A stretch of 64,000 bases of DNA from Hyphomicrobiaceae bacterium (GCA_023384095.1 JAHDXT010000002.1:124001-188000), one strand, 5' to 3'. Positions 17,590 through 26,501 are shown, numbered from the stretch's first letter. Numbers and translations: made by a program. Notes: generated by a model from the sequence alone, not told the origin.

Positions 17590-18669
17590 TCATTGCCGCC
17601 ATATCAAGGTCTTCTCGAAATCCCATCGGATGACGGCTTCCTCCCCGCTCTGCCAGGAACAGTCGCTGTCGTCCTTGACCTCCACGATGAAACATTCATC
17701 GGACGGCAGTATGACAAACACCTCATTGTGTGCGCCGCTGTAGCGAATCTTGTCGACGCGGCAGGGTAATTCGTTCTGCTTCGGATCCGAAGTTTTCTCG
17801 CGCGCGAGCACCAGGCTTTCGGGGCGAACGGCAACGTGGACGGGATGCCCACCGTTCAGATCCTGGCCGGAGGGTTTGGGAGTGATCAGACGGCCGCTAC
17901 CCGTCCGTATGATGAGGGCGCCCTTCTCGCTGCCCTGCACCTCGCCGTCGATGAAGTTCATTGTGCCGACGAAGTCGCCGACAAAGCGGGTCGCCGGGCG
18001 TTCATAAATAGCCTTCGGTGCCTCAACCTGCTCGATCCGGCCCTTGCACATGACAACGACCCGGTCCGACATATGCAATGCTTCCTGCTGATCGTGCGTC
18101 ACGTAGATTGTGGTAATCCCAAGTTCGCTCTGGATCCGTTTGATCTCGTACTGCATGGCTTCGCGCAGCTTGAGGTCAAGGGCGCCGAGCGGCTCGTCCA
18201 TCAGCAGAATGCGTGGCTCGATCGCCAGCGCCCTGGCCAGCGCGACCCGCTGCTGCTGCCCGCCAGACAATTGTCCCGGATATCGGTCCTCAACGCCGGG
18301 TAAACGCACAAGATCCAGCAGTTCGGCAACTCTACGGCGGCGCACGTCTTTCGGAACGCGCCTCTCACGCAAGCCGAAGGCAATATTGTCGCCGATGTTC
18401 AGGTGAGGAAAAAGGACATAATTCTGAAAAACCATGCCCAGGTTGCGCTTCTCCGGCGGGACGCGGGTGATGTCGATGCCGTCGACCAGAATGCGTCCGC
18501 CCGTCGGCGTAATGAAGCCCGCAAGCATTCGCAGCGTGGTGGTCTTTCCGCAGCCAGACGGCCCCAGCAACGTCAGAAATTCACCCTCCCGAACGCTCAG
18601 ATTCAGATTGTTTACGGCGGCGTCGCCGCCGTAGAGCTTCGTCACATTGGAAAATTCCACCGACGCCAT
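17590..18669 (-). CDS. ABC transporter ATP-binding protein, PotA type
   Basis: The 359-residue ATPase has Walker A (LGPSGCGKTTTLRM, about 34-47), the signature LSGGQQQRVALARAL, Walker B (RILLMDEPLGALD) and a C-terminal TOBE-like domain (HVAVRPESLVL region). Length and order match PotA/FbpC/CysA subunits that drive import of polyamines, opines, phosphonates or iron. It is encoded after its binding protein and two permeases, which together make a complete importer. The Pot-type permeases favour a polyamine-like or opine-like, amine-bearing substrate. Confidence 0.93.
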   Translation of the reverse strand: MASVEFSNVTKLYGGDAAVNNLNLSVREGEFLTLLGPSGCGKTTTLRMLAGFITPTGGRILVDGIDITRVPPEKRNLGMVFQNYVLFPHLNIGDNIAFGLRERRVPKDVRRRRVAELLDLVRLPGVEDRYPGQLSGGQQQRVALARALAIEPRILLMDEPLGALDLKLREAMQYEIKRIQSELGITTIYVTHDQQEALHMSDRVVVMCKGRIEQVEAPKAIYERPATRFVGDFVGTMNFIDGEVQGSEKGALIIRTGSGRLITPKPSGQDLNGGHPVHVAVRPESLVLAREKTSDPKQNELPCRVDKIRYSGAHNEVFVILPSDECFIVEVKDDSDCSWQSGEEAVIRWDFEKTLIWRQ

Positions 18670-18704
18670 TCGCCTGCCTCAAGCAGCTTAGGACTAGCGG
18701 TCCG

Positions 18705-19775
18705 TCAGCGGGTAACCATGCGGTTCCAGGTATTCAGCCAGCCCTTGATGTTGGGCACGACGACTTCCCAATCCATCTGGTACATCCTGGCGAAATCCTC
18801 GTCGCTCCAGACGACCTGCTTCGCCAGCACTTCATCCTTTTCGAACAGTTTCGCGGCCTCCGAGTTGGTGGGACCGGTTACCCCCCACTTGCCCATCGCG
18901 TATTGAATCTCCGCATCGAGTGCGAGATTCACATACATTTCCGCAAGCTCCTTGTTGGGTGTGTTCTTGATGATGCCGATGGAGTTGTAGCCGACCATTC
19001 CCTCCCTGCCTGCCACGTTGACACGTGCAAAGTCGATCGGAAGACCCTTGTTCTTGAGGCGGAAGGCGCGGCTATCTGTCCAGACGGCGGCCAAGACTTC
19101 ACCCGAGCTCATCCGCGTGGAGAGATCCGCCGAAGACGTGAAATAGTAGAGCACGTCGAGCTTTTTGATCGCATCCCACGCCTTTGACACATCGGCTTCG
19201 CTGCCACCGCTCTCGCGAGCCAATCCGACGACATAGTAGGGACCCATCGAAACGCTGAGTTCCGGAATGGCGACGCGGCCGGCGAGCTTGGGATTGGCTA
19301 GATCGCTCCACTTCGTGGGCTTCGGCAGGCCGAGCTCCGCGAACTTTTCGGTGTTGTATGCGATGCCATACTGGATGCTCAGGAACGCGACGCTATCGTT
19401 CTTCTGCAGGTTGTCGGGCACCGAACGGAGATTTGGGATCCGGTTCTTGTCGAGCGGAGCGAGAAAACCACCGCCGGCCATCTCGGGCGGCATCCTGTCT
19501 TCCATCTCGATCACGTCGAACGGCAACTCTCCACGGGCGGTACCCGCGATCAGCTTCGCGTAGTTGTCGGCCGGATTACCCAGCACATATTGCACCGTAG
19601 CACCCGTCTTCTTGCGGATCTCTTCGCCGATCAAGCGATCGCGCATCTCGCGCCAATCGCCGCCCCAGGTCGCGACCCGGAGCGTCTTCCCGGCATATTC
19701 ACTCTGCGCCCAACTGGGCGAAGCAAGCGAAAAAAAACCTGCGGCTACGGCCGCCGTTATGCGCACATATTTCAT
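18705..19775 (-). CDS. ABC transporter periplasmic substrate-binding protein, PotD/PotF-like
   Basis: This 356-residue precursor begins with MKYVRITAAVAAGFFSLAS and a likely signal peptidase site at PSWAQSE (about residue 23), so it is exported. The mature part starts with KTLRVATWGGDWREM, typical of the extracellular solute-binding family 1 that serves Pot-type transporters. I chose the ATG at 19775, which has GGAGG 8 nt upstream; the longer frame to 19808 lacks support. It lies between the permease pair and the ATPase. It captures the compound metabolised by the downstream enzymes. Confidence 0.92.
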   Translation of the reverse strand: MKYVRITAAVAAGFFSLASPSWAQSEYAGKTLRVATWGGDWREMRDRLIGEEIRKKTGATVQYVLGNPADNYAKLIAGTARGELPFDVIEMEDRMPPEMAGGGFLAPLDKNRIPNLRSVPDNLQKNDSVAFLSIQYGIAYNTEKFAELGLPKPTKWSDLANPKLAGRVAIPELSVSMGPYYVVGLARESGGSEADVSKAWDAIKKLDVLYYFTSSADLSTRMSSGEVLAAVWTDSRAFRLKNKGLPIDFARVNVAGREGMVGYNSIGIIKNTPNKELAEMYVNLALDAEIQYAMGKWGVTGPTNSEAAKLFEKDEVLAKQVVWSDEDFARMYQMDWEVVVPNIKGWLNTWNRMVTR

Positions 19776-19817
19776 ACTCTCGTCCTCCGGTTGCAGATTG
19801 GTCCCCACGGCAGCACT

Positions 19818-20657
19818 TCAGTTGGCATGGCGCGTCCCGCCTTTTGCCAGCACTTCCAGCCCGGCAACCTTCTGGGTGATGATGACCACAATCGTCGAAA
19901 AGATCACGACGAGAGTTGATAGGGCGAGGATCGCCGGACTGTAGTCGAATTCGATCGCCTGGAAGATGGCGACCGCGAGAGTGTTCAAACCACTGTGCAC
20001 AATGAAGACGGAGACGGGAACGTCTCCGAACGACATGATGAACGCGAAGAGTCCGCCGGCAAAAATACCCGGCGCGATGATCGGAACTGTGACGCGCCGG
20101 AATGTCGAGAGTTTGCTGGCACCGAGGCTGATGGCCGCCTCCTCGAGGGCGCGGTCAAACCGCTCTAGCACTGGCGCAACCGTTCCGACGACATAGGGAA
20201 AGGTGAAAATGACATGCGCAATAATGAGGCCGGCATAAGTTCCGAGCAGCCGCACGCCAGTCACGCTGCCGACATAGAGATAAAACTGGAGAAAGACGAC
20301 ACCGAGAACGATGTGTGGCACTTGCAGCGGAGACATGAGCAGGCTGCGCGCGAAATTCTCGCCCAGGAAGCGGCCCCGCACCAGCCCGAAAGCCGCCAGC
20401 ACGCCGATCACCGTGGAGATGATCGAGGCGGCAGTGGCGACATACACGCTGTTCAGGAATGCTGTTCCAAACTCACCGGGAATGCGCGTGAACCACGCCA
20501 GCGACAGCGACCTCGGCGGGAACTCGACATAGTGCACGTCGGGGTTCGCGAGAGACCCGATCGCGATCACTATCGCCGGCGCGACAAGGAACAGAAAGGT
20601 GAACAGAACCCAAAGCTTGAGCAAGGTCGATGCTGTGGTCCAGTTGTCCACGTTCAT
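19818..20657 (-). CDS. ABC transporter permease, PotC type
   Basis: This 279-residue inner-membrane protein has six likely membrane segments and the permease EAA loop (EEAAISLGASKLSTFRRVTVP) that docks the ATPase. The short N-terminus followed by VLFTFLFLVAPAIVIAIGS is typical of the second permease of spermidine/putrescine-type importers. It overlaps the preceding permease gene by 4 nt (ATGA) and forms with it the heterodimeric channel. Confidence 0.93.
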   Translation of the reverse strand: MNVDNWTTASTLLKLWVLFTFLFLVAPAIVIAIGSLANPDVHYVEFPPRSLSLAWFTRIPGEFGTAFLNSVYVATAASIISTVIGVLAAFGLVRGRFLGENFARSLLMSPLQVPHIVLGVVFLQFYLYVGSVTGVRLLGTYAGLIIAHVIFTFPYVVGTVAPVLERFDRALEEAAISLGASKLSTFRRVTVPIIAPGIFAGGLFAFIMSFGDVPVSVFIVHSGLNTLAVAIFQAIEFDYSPAILALSTLVVIFSTIVVIITQKVAGLEVLAKGGTRHAN

Positions 20658-21511
20658 CGGCTGACCCCCGGCATTCCCGGCGTCAACGCGCGCGTCACCC
20701 TGGCGAAGGAAACGTTCACCAGGAACACACCGGCGACGAGCAGAAGCGAAATCGCCGACGCGAGGGGATAATTAACGTTGTGAATGATCTCTTGATAGAT
20801 CAGAAGCGGGAGCGTGAGGACCCGTCCGCCGCCGAGAATGACCACAGTGGTGAACGTGCTCATTGTGAGGCTGAAGATCACAATCGCAACTGATGCCACG
20901 CCAGGCGCACTCAACGGCAATATCACCCGCAGGAACACATAAAACGGACGGGCTCCCAGACCGCGCGCGGCCTCCTCATATGACTGCGGAATCGTCTGCA
21001 GAATGCCGACGAAGGAAAGCAGGGCGAGCGGCAGAACGAACTGCACAATACCAATAACGACCCCGCCTTCGTTGTTGAGGAAACGCATCGGGGCATCAAT
21101 GATGCTCAGCGCCTGCAAGACTTGATTGACGGGACCACCGCTCTGCAGAATGATCACCCAGCCGAGAGAACGGATAACCACGGAAATAAATGACGAAATG
21201 AATATAAGTGGGATTAGGATTCGGACCACTTTTGAACGGGTGCGGACCAGGAAATAGGCGGTCGGAAAAGCAATCAACACCGTAATCGCCATGACCTTCA
21301 GTGAGATCGCCAGCGAGCGCAGGGTGACCGCGGCATAGAGCCGGTCCGAGAAGAAGGCGATGAAATTGTCAAGCGTGATCTCATCGCCCACGCGGCCGTA
21401 CGGGCGCGCCTCGTAGAAGCCGTAGCTGATGAATATCGCGAAGGGGACGACGAAAAAGAAGGCGAAGACGACTGCCGCCGGAACGATCATGATTGGCCAG
21501 CGCAGCGTCAT
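20654..21511 (-). CDS. ABC transporter permease, PotB type
   Basis: This 285-residue protein has about six membrane segments and an EAA motif (YEEAARGLGARPFYVFLRVI). It is the first gene of the transporter and apparently of the whole 21 kb minus-strand block, preceded by about 500 nt without a recognised gene. It starts with a short cytoplasmic tail and IMIVPAAVVFAFFFVVPFA as the first helix, as PotB does. It pairs with the PotC-like permease. Confidence 0.93.
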   Translation of the reverse strand: MTLRWPIMIVPAAVVFAFFFVVPFAIFISYGFYEARPYGRVGDEITLDNFIAFFSDRLYAAVTLRSLAISLKVMAITVLIAFPTAYFLVRTRSKVVRILIPLIFISSFISVVIRSLGWVIILQSGGPVNQVLQALSIIDAPMRFLNNEGGVVIGIVQFVLPLALLSFVGILQTIPQSYEEAARGLGARPFYVFLRVILPLSAPGVASVAIVIFSLTMSTFTTVVILGGGRVLTLPLLIYQEIIHNVNYPLASAISLLLVAGVFLVNVSFARVTRALTPGMPGVSR

Positions 21512-22012
21512 CCCACCATCCTCCGGACGACAAGCGCTTCACCCCTACGAACGCCCGCTACGACACGCATCCCCAGCCCTCGCCAGTCTTTGTCTGAATA
21601 ACAGAATGTACGGACAATGTAAACGGCGATCTTGAGACGCCCGCAGTTCTTGGCGTTTGAACTCGGCCCCGGGGTCACGCCGCCCGGTCGCCGCCGCGAT
21701 CCGTCCAATCGGCCCCGGACACGAGCCTCGTCGAGTATTTCGTTTGGCTTGACCGGCGCCGCAGCCGCCGTCGACCGCGCCGCCGAGGTCAAGGCGAGGA
21801 TGCGAGGACGGTCGACCTCGCAGATGTCGGAGAGCTTCTTCGCGCTGTAAGCCGCCGGCGGCGCGCACGCGGAGGACTTCGATCGGTTCCGCCACGATGA
21901 CGCGTTCATCACCTCGATCGGCCATGAGCTCCGGCGGCGCGCGACGTCCTAATCGGGTCCTTGGATTTGTCGGGGCGGCAGTGTCGTTCTCGCGAGCCGC
22001 GGGCTTGCGAAA
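21512..22012. other. Intergenic region between the two catabolic blocks
   Basis: About 500 nt lie between the start of the Pot-type permease gene and the end of the coxS-coxG fusion gene, both on the minus strand. The part next to the permease (21590-21640) is AT-richer and probably holds the promoter of the left operon. Short open frames cover the rest in several phases, but their translations are arginine- and alanine-rich and match nothing I recognise. A decayed gene fragment cannot be excluded. Confidence 0.5.
21593..21621 (-). promoter_or_regulatory. Candidate operator/promoter of the left catabolic operon
   Basis: The site contains an inverted repeat TCTG-AATAA-CAGA (21593-21605), followed by two copies of ATGTA one helical turn apart (21606-21610 and 21617-21621). 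Read on the minus strand, TTTACA is followed about 16 nt later by TTATTC, a weak -35/-10 pair upstream of the permease gene. A GntR regulator encoded within the same operon could bind here. The assignment rests only on position and symmetry. Confidence 0.3.
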
Positions 22013-23251
22013 CTAATGACTTATCTTCTTTTGGAACGATCGAAATCGAGCGAGAATGCGGGCCGTGATGATCCGTAGCATGAGCCGGAATGCGCTGAGA
22101 TGCGTCGTTCGAGCGGAAGGGCCATGTTTCCCGCTGAGGCGGGCGTCGACGGCTTCGGCGAACATCTCGCCTATGCGCGCCACGAGATCGCGTACCAGTC
22201 CAGAGCGGCTGAACTGGGCGAGTGGACCGGTCAAGACATAAGAGATCCGGGTCTGGACCTCGGTTGCGCCAGCACCGTCGAGCGTCGTCGACAGAAGCTG
22301 ATACTCCACCCGGCCGGATGCGCGCGATCCGCTCCGCCGGTCGCTGCCTTTGCCTTCGATCACCTGGCGATGGTCCTCGTCGAACCGCTCGTACGTGCCT
22401 TCCCCCGCGAAGCTTGCCACGATGGGGCCGAGCCTGACTTCCATACGGCCCGTCGCGCGTCCGTCGAGGGGCGGGCCGTCGAGCACCATGCCCGGCATGC
22501 AGCCGGCGACTTCGACCGGGTTCGACAGGATCCGCCAAACCGCATCTCTCTGGTAAGGCAGCACGAAGCTCTGCGTGAGGGACGTCCGCCCCTCGATCGT
22601 CTCCAGTCGGCCGACGGTGACCTTGATGGGCCGGCGTGTGCTCGCGGCCGATAGCGGACGGGTCTGTGCGGGCGCATCCTGGTAAGCATGAGGCGGACCT
22701 TTCAGCTCGGCTGCGTCGCACGTCCCGGCTTCGGGCCCTGGCGCCGGGCCGCGCCATCCAGATTTCGATGCAGGCGCGTGCTGCCGCACCCCCGTTTCCG
22801 CCATTACGGCGCCGATTGCGTTGATGATGCCGGTGTAACCGGTACAGCGACAGAGATTGCCGCTCATTTCGATGCGGATTTCATTCCGACCCAGCCCGCC
22901 CTTTCTGCGGAGGAGGTCCCGCGCTGCAATGAGCATCCCTGGCGTGCAGTAGCCGCACTGGAGTGCGTGCTCCTGCGTGAATGCCTGCCGAAGGCGTGTC
23001 ATCATCGGGTCGTCGTCGAAGCCTTCTATGGTGCGTACTCGAGCGCCGTCGCAGGCCACGGCATATGTGATGCAGGAGCGGGCGATCTCGCCGTCTATTT
23101 CCACCGTGCAGGCACCGCAGATGCCATGCTCGCATCCGAGATGGGTGCCCGTGAGCAGAAGCTGCTCGCGCAGGAAGTCGGCAAGGTGGGTTCGCGGGGC
23201 CACATCGGCGGAGGTCGGCCTCCCGTTCACGGACAGCGAGATCCTCGTCAT
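22013..23251 (-). CDS. Fused molybdenum hydroxylase [2Fe-2S] subunit (CoxS) and CoxG/SRPBCC domain
   Basis: The 412-residue protein joins two modules. Residues about 1-160 are a typical CoxS/XdhC-like small subunit with a plant-type [2Fe-2S] cluster (GCEHGICGACT and a later Cys) and a second cluster (CGYCTPGM and CRCTGY). After a linker of about 45 residues rich in Ala, Pro and Arg, residues about 205-385 form a CoxG-like SRPBCC domain (FVLPYQRDAVWRILSN, then CMPGMVLDG). CoxG in carboxydotrophs is a separate protein linked to membrane anchoring of the enzyme. Here it is covalently part of the electron-transfer subunit. The start overlaps the coxM-like gene by 4 nt. A frameshift between once-separate genes is unlikely because the frame is continuous. 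Confidence 0.88.
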   Translation of the reverse strand: MTRISLSVNGRPTSADVAPRTHLADFLREQLLLTGTHLGCEHGICGACTVEIDGEIARSCITYAVACDGARVRTIEGFDDDPMMTRLRQAFTQEHALQCGYCTPGMLIAARDLLRRKGGLGRNEIRIEMSGNLCRCTGYTGIINAIGAVMAETGVRQHAPASKSGWRGPAPGPEAGTCDAAELKGPPHAYQDAPAQTRPLSAASTRRPIKVTVGRLETIEGRTSLTQSFVLPYQRDAVWRILSNPVEVAGCMPGMVLDGPPLDGRATGRMEVRLGPIVASFAGEGTYERFDEDHRQVIEGKGSDRRSGSRASGRVEYQLLSTTLDGAGATEVQTRISYVLTGPLAQFSRSGLVRDLVARIGEMFAEAVDARLSGKHGPSARTTHLSAFRLMLRIITARILARFRSFQKKISH

Positions 23252-24054
23252 GCCGCCAGCGCTCCCGCAATCGCGCGCTTCACGGCTGCGACATGGATCG
23301 AGAGCTCGTAGGCATCGTCGCCCAGACCAGCCGCGAGCAGCTTCGCCTCGATACAGTCCGCTGCCGCCTCGAGACGCTCGATACCATCGACGACGATGGG
23401 TCGGCCCTGGGTCGAGCCTGCCACGAGCCTGACGATGCCGAGCCCTGGATCATCGACGGCCACACCGATCGCCTCGGCGAACTCCCCCGTCTTGCGGCAG
23501 ATCTTGTGGTAGCCATAGCGGGCCCGGGTGGAGAGCTTCGGGACCTTGATCGCGACCAGCAATTCATCGTGCTCGAGGCCGGTGTCGAGTGCGCCACGCA
23601 TGAACTCCATGATGGGCACGTAACGACGTCCGAACGGGCCGGCGATGACGACCGTCGCTTCGAGCGCGGTGAAGCAGGACAGCCAGTCCGCCGAAGGGTC
23701 GGCATGAGCGAGGCTGCCCCCTATCGTGCCGCGCGTACGCACCGCGCGATAGGCGATGCCGTTCGCCACGAGTTGAAGCAGTCCGCGGGCGGGGTCGGGT
23801 ACTCTGCCATCCTCGACGGCGGCATGCGTGATCGTTGCACCGAGCGTGACCGAGTCCGGTGCCTCCTCGACCTCCGCCAGCTCGGCAATTCGCGTGATGT
23901 CGACCAACAGCGAGGGCTGGGCGAGCCTCAGATTCAGCATCGGCCCCAGCGTCTGGCCACCAGCGAGGATCTTGGCATCAGGCTTTTCCGATAGCAGCCG
24001 GATGGCGCCTCCGACAGTGCGCGGCCGGGCATAGTCGAACGCGACGGCTTTCAT
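23248..24054 (-). CDS. Molybdenum hydroxylase FAD-binding subunit (CoxM type)
   Basis: This 268-residue subunit has the two FAD motifs of the family: AGGQTLGPMLNLRLAQP near residue 32 and RTRGTIGGSLAHADPSAD near residue 105. It passes electrons from the [2Fe-2S] clusters to the final acceptor. The ATG at 24054 overlaps the stop of the large-subunit gene by 4 nt; the much longer open frame upstream is shadow of that gene. Gene order large-medium-small on the same strand is consistent with one operon. Confidence 0.93.
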   Translation of the reverse strand: MKAVAFDYARPRTVGGAIRLLSEKPDAKILAGGQTLGPMLNLRLAQPSLLVDITRIAELAEVEEAPDSVTLGATITHAAVEDGRVPDPARGLLQLVANGIAYRAVRTRGTIGGSLAHADPSADWLSCFTALEATVVIAGPFGRRYVPIMEFMRGALDTGLEHDELLVAIKVPKLSTRARYGYHKICRKTGEFAEAIGVAVDDPGLGIVRLVAGSTQGRPIVVDGIERLEAAADCIEAKLLAAGLGDDAYELSIHVAAVKRAIAGALAA

Positions 24055-26396
24055 CGGGCAGCCCCGGGCGCTTCGGCGATGGCTTGGAAGATGCGCCGCG
24101 GCGTGATCGGCGAGACGAGCAGCTCCGCGCCAGACCCCTCGAGTGCATCGTTGACGGCATTGGTGATCGCGGCCGGGGGCGCGATGGCGCCACCTTCGCC
24201 CAGCCCTTTTTGCCCGAAGCGCGTGTAGGGCGACGGCGTCTCCATGTGCAAAATACGGATGTCGGGGACCTCGGTCGGCCCCGGCAGGATGTAGTCGGAC
24301 AGCGTCGAGGCCAACGGCTGCCCGCGGCTGTCGTAGGGCATCTCCTCGTAAAGCGCGGTGCCGATGCCCTGGGCTGCGCCGCCCCAGATCTGACCGTCGA
24401 CGATCATCGGATTGACCAGCACCCCACCATCCTCGACGATGACGTAGTCGAGGATCTCGAGCTCGCCCGTGTCGGGATCGACGGCGACGACGGCCGCATG
24501 CGCCGCGTAGCTGAACGTGCCGGTGTCGCGCTTTGCCTTGTAGCCCGCCGTCACCTCGAGCCCACCCGGCTCGACGTCGGCGGGCAGATCCTGCGGCCGC
24601 CGATACCAGGTGCGTGCGATCTCGCCGACCGAAATCCGGCCCGTCGGCCCTGCCACCTCGCCGCCTTCGAGGCGCACGTCCTCGGGGTCGGCCTGCAGAA
24701 GCTTTGCACCGATGCGCTTTACCCGGTCGGCGAGCTGATCGCAGGCCGCGGCCACGGCGCCGCCCGACATGATCATGCAGCGGGAGCCCCAGGTTCCGGT
24801 CGAATAGGGCGTCTGCGCAGTGTCGCCGTGCACGAGCTTGATGCGCTCGTGCGGCACGCCCAGAATGGAATGCGCGACTTGCGACAGGGTGGTCTCGAGG
24901 CCCTGGCCGTGACTGTGCGCGCCGATCCTGAGCTCCAGCCCGCCGTCCGGGGTGAAGCGCGCCTGGCACTGCTCGTGCCCGGGCACGAACGGGATGCCCC
25001 ACGAGGCATAGACGCTGGTGCCGTGCCCGGCCTGCTCGGTGTACATGGCAAAGCCGATGCCGATCAGGCGGCCGTCCGGCTCGGGTGTGCGCTGGCGCTC
25101 GCGGACGCGCTCGAGCCCGATGGCGTCGCTTGCCCGCCGCAAGGCTTCCGGGTAATCGCCCGAGTCGAAATGGCGCTTGGTGATGTTGTCGAACGGCATC
25201 TGCTCGGGCCGGACGAGACTCGCGAATCGCAGCTCCGTCGGCTCCTTGCCGAGCTTGCGCGCGAGCGCATCGAGCGTCACCTCCAGCGCGAAGCACACAC
25301 CGGTGCGGGCAACGCCGCGATAGGGCAGGATCGGCGGCTTGTTGGTGGCGACCGAGTACGTCCGGCAGCGGTAGTGCGGGAAATCATAGAGGCCCGGCAG
25401 AATGCTGCCGATCTGCCCGGCTTCGAGGCAGGCCGAGAACGGGTAGGCTGAATAGGCACCGGAATCGACGCTTGCCTCGCAGTCGAGCGCAAGCAGCCGG
25501 CCATCAGAATCGGCATACGCGGTGAGGATGTAGTGGTGCTCGCGGCAGTCGGCACCGTTGATCAGACATTCGCGCCGGTCCTCCAGCCACTTGAGCGGCA
25601 GCCCGAGCTTGCGCGTGGCCCACGAGAGCGCAAGCTCCTCCGGCAGCAGGATGCCCTTGTAGCCGAAGCCGCCACCGACATCGGGTGCGATCACGCGGAC
25701 CTGACCTTCGTCGATGCCGAGACATTCCGCCAGGCCCGTCCGCACGATGTGGGGCTGCTGCGTCGAGCTGTAGACGACGAGCTGGTCGAGCCGCGTATCC
25801 CAGTGTGCGACGACCCCGCGGCCCTCCAGTGGACTCATCGCCTGCCGCGACGTCCTGAGCTCGCGCGTGACCGAGGCGGCAGCTTTCGCCGCGACGGATG
25901 CGAAGTCCACGTCGATCTCGGTGGTGAGGTAGAGATTGTCGTCCCAGTGCTCGTGGACCAGCGCCGAGCCGGGGGCGCGGGCCGCCAGCATCTCGTGCAC
26001 GGCCGGCAGCTCCTCCAGGTCGAGCTCGATCTCGGCGGCGACGTCCTCGGCTTCCGCGCGGGTCGGAGCGATGCACATGGCAACCAGCTCCCCCACGTAG
26101 CGCACCTTGGCCGAAGCAAGCACCGGCTGCACGGACGACTTGAAGCCGGGAAGCGCAGTGTCGGCGCGGATCGGCGCGACGCCCGCAAGGTCATCGGCTA
26201 TGAACACGCGGTCGCGCAGGGCCGAGGGGATGCGGACGGACTTGATACGGGCGTGAGCGAGTGGGCTGCGCAGAAATGCCACCTCGCGCATGCCGGGCAG
26301 GCGGATGTCGCCGACGTACTGGCCGCGGCCCCGCATGTAGCGGTCGTCTTCCTTCCGGAGGACCCGCGCCCCGATCCCCTGATCCGCTGCGACCAT
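24051..26396 (-). CDS. Molybdenum hydroxylase large subunit (xanthine dehydrogenase / CoxL family, not CO dehydrogenase form I)
   Basis: The 781-residue protein has the molybdopterin-binding landmarks: GGFGYKGILLPEE near residue 240, PYRGVARTG near residue 355 and the catalytic Glu in GQKGLGEGGAI near residue 740. True CO dehydrogenases carry a cysteine in an AYRCSFR loop; here the loop has Gly, as in form II or general purine, aldehyde and N-heterocycle hydroxylases. These enzymes insert water-derived oxygen next to a ring nitrogen or into aldehydes. The operon starts here, with the palindromic operator 21-41 nt before the ATG. No Mo-cofactor maturation gene (xdhC, coxD) is in the window. 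The substrate is probably an N-heterocycle, inferred from the lactamase and F420 genes beside it. Confidence 0.92.
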   Translation of the reverse strand: MVAADQGIGARVLRKEDDRYMRGRGQYVGDIRLPGMREVAFLRSPLAHARIKSVRIPSALRDRVFIADDLAGVAPIRADTALPGFKSSVQPVLASAKVRYVGELVAMCIAPTRAEAEDVAAEIELDLEELPAVHEMLAARAPGSALVHEHWDDNLYLTTEIDVDFASVAAKAAASVTRELRTSRQAMSPLEGRGVVAHWDTRLDQLVVYSSTQQPHIVRTGLAECLGIDEGQVRVIAPDVGGGFGYKGILLPEELALSWATRKLGLPLKWLEDRRECLINGADCREHHYILTAYADSDGRLLALDCEASVDSGAYSAYPFSACLEAGQIGSILPGLYDFPHYRCRTYSVATNKPPILPYRGVARTGVCFALEVTLDALARKLGKEPTELRFASLVRPEQMPFDNITKRHFDSGDYPEALRRASDAIGLERVRERQRTPEPDGRLIGIGFAMYTEQAGHGTSVYASWGIPFVPGHEQCQARFTPDGGLELRIGAHSHGQGLETTLSQVAHSILGVPHERIKLVHGDTAQTPYSTGTWGSRCMIMSGGAVAAACDQLADRVKRIGAKLLQADPEDVRLEGGEVAGPTGRISVGEIARTWYRRPQDLPADVEPGGLEVTAGYKAKRDTGTFSYAAHAAVVAVDPDTGELEILDYVIVEDGGVLVNPMIVDGQIWGGAAQGIGTALYEEMPYDSRGQPLASTLSDYILPGPTEVPDIRILHMETPSPYTRFGQKGLGEGGAIAPPAAITNAVNDALEGSGAELLVSPITPRRIFQAIAEAPGAAR

Positions 26397-26416
26397 GCCC
26401 GGGCCTTATGCCTGAA

Positions 26417-26437
26417 TGGTACTATCTTTAGTATAAT
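26417..26437 (+). promoter_or_regulatory. Palindromic operator, site A (molybdenum hydroxylase operon)
   Basis: TGGTACTA-TCTT-TAGTATAAT contains the perfect inverted repeat TACTA/TAGTA with a 4-nt spacer (26420-26433). It lies 21 nt before the large-subunit ATG. On the minus strand the same bases contain TATACT, a plausible -10, so a bound repressor would block transcription. The same sequence recurs at 29160-29180 and 35664-35684. The GntR protein encoded at 26502-27260 is the natural candidate to bind it. Confidence 0.65.
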
Positions 26438-26501
26438 GATCCTAGCTTTGCCGAGCTCGTCCGGCAACCGCCTCGCGAGCCTGGAACGGTCCGGACTCGG
26501 A

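Noticed and set aside
21545-21925. Minus-strand open frame of 126 codons upstream of the Pot-type permease gene
   Set aside because: Its translation has no recognisable motif, it overlaps another open frame in a different phase, and the region likely contains the promoter.
24051-26396. Naming the molybdenum hydroxylase as CO dehydrogenase (coxMSL)
   Set aside because: The active-site loop has Gly instead of the CO dehydrogenase Cys, and no coxD/coxE/coxF-type maturation genes are present in the window.
26431-26437. TATAAT on the plus strand as a promoter -10
   Set aside because: A promoter in this direction would run antisense into the GntR gene; the same bases are explained by the operator palindrome shared with two other sites.
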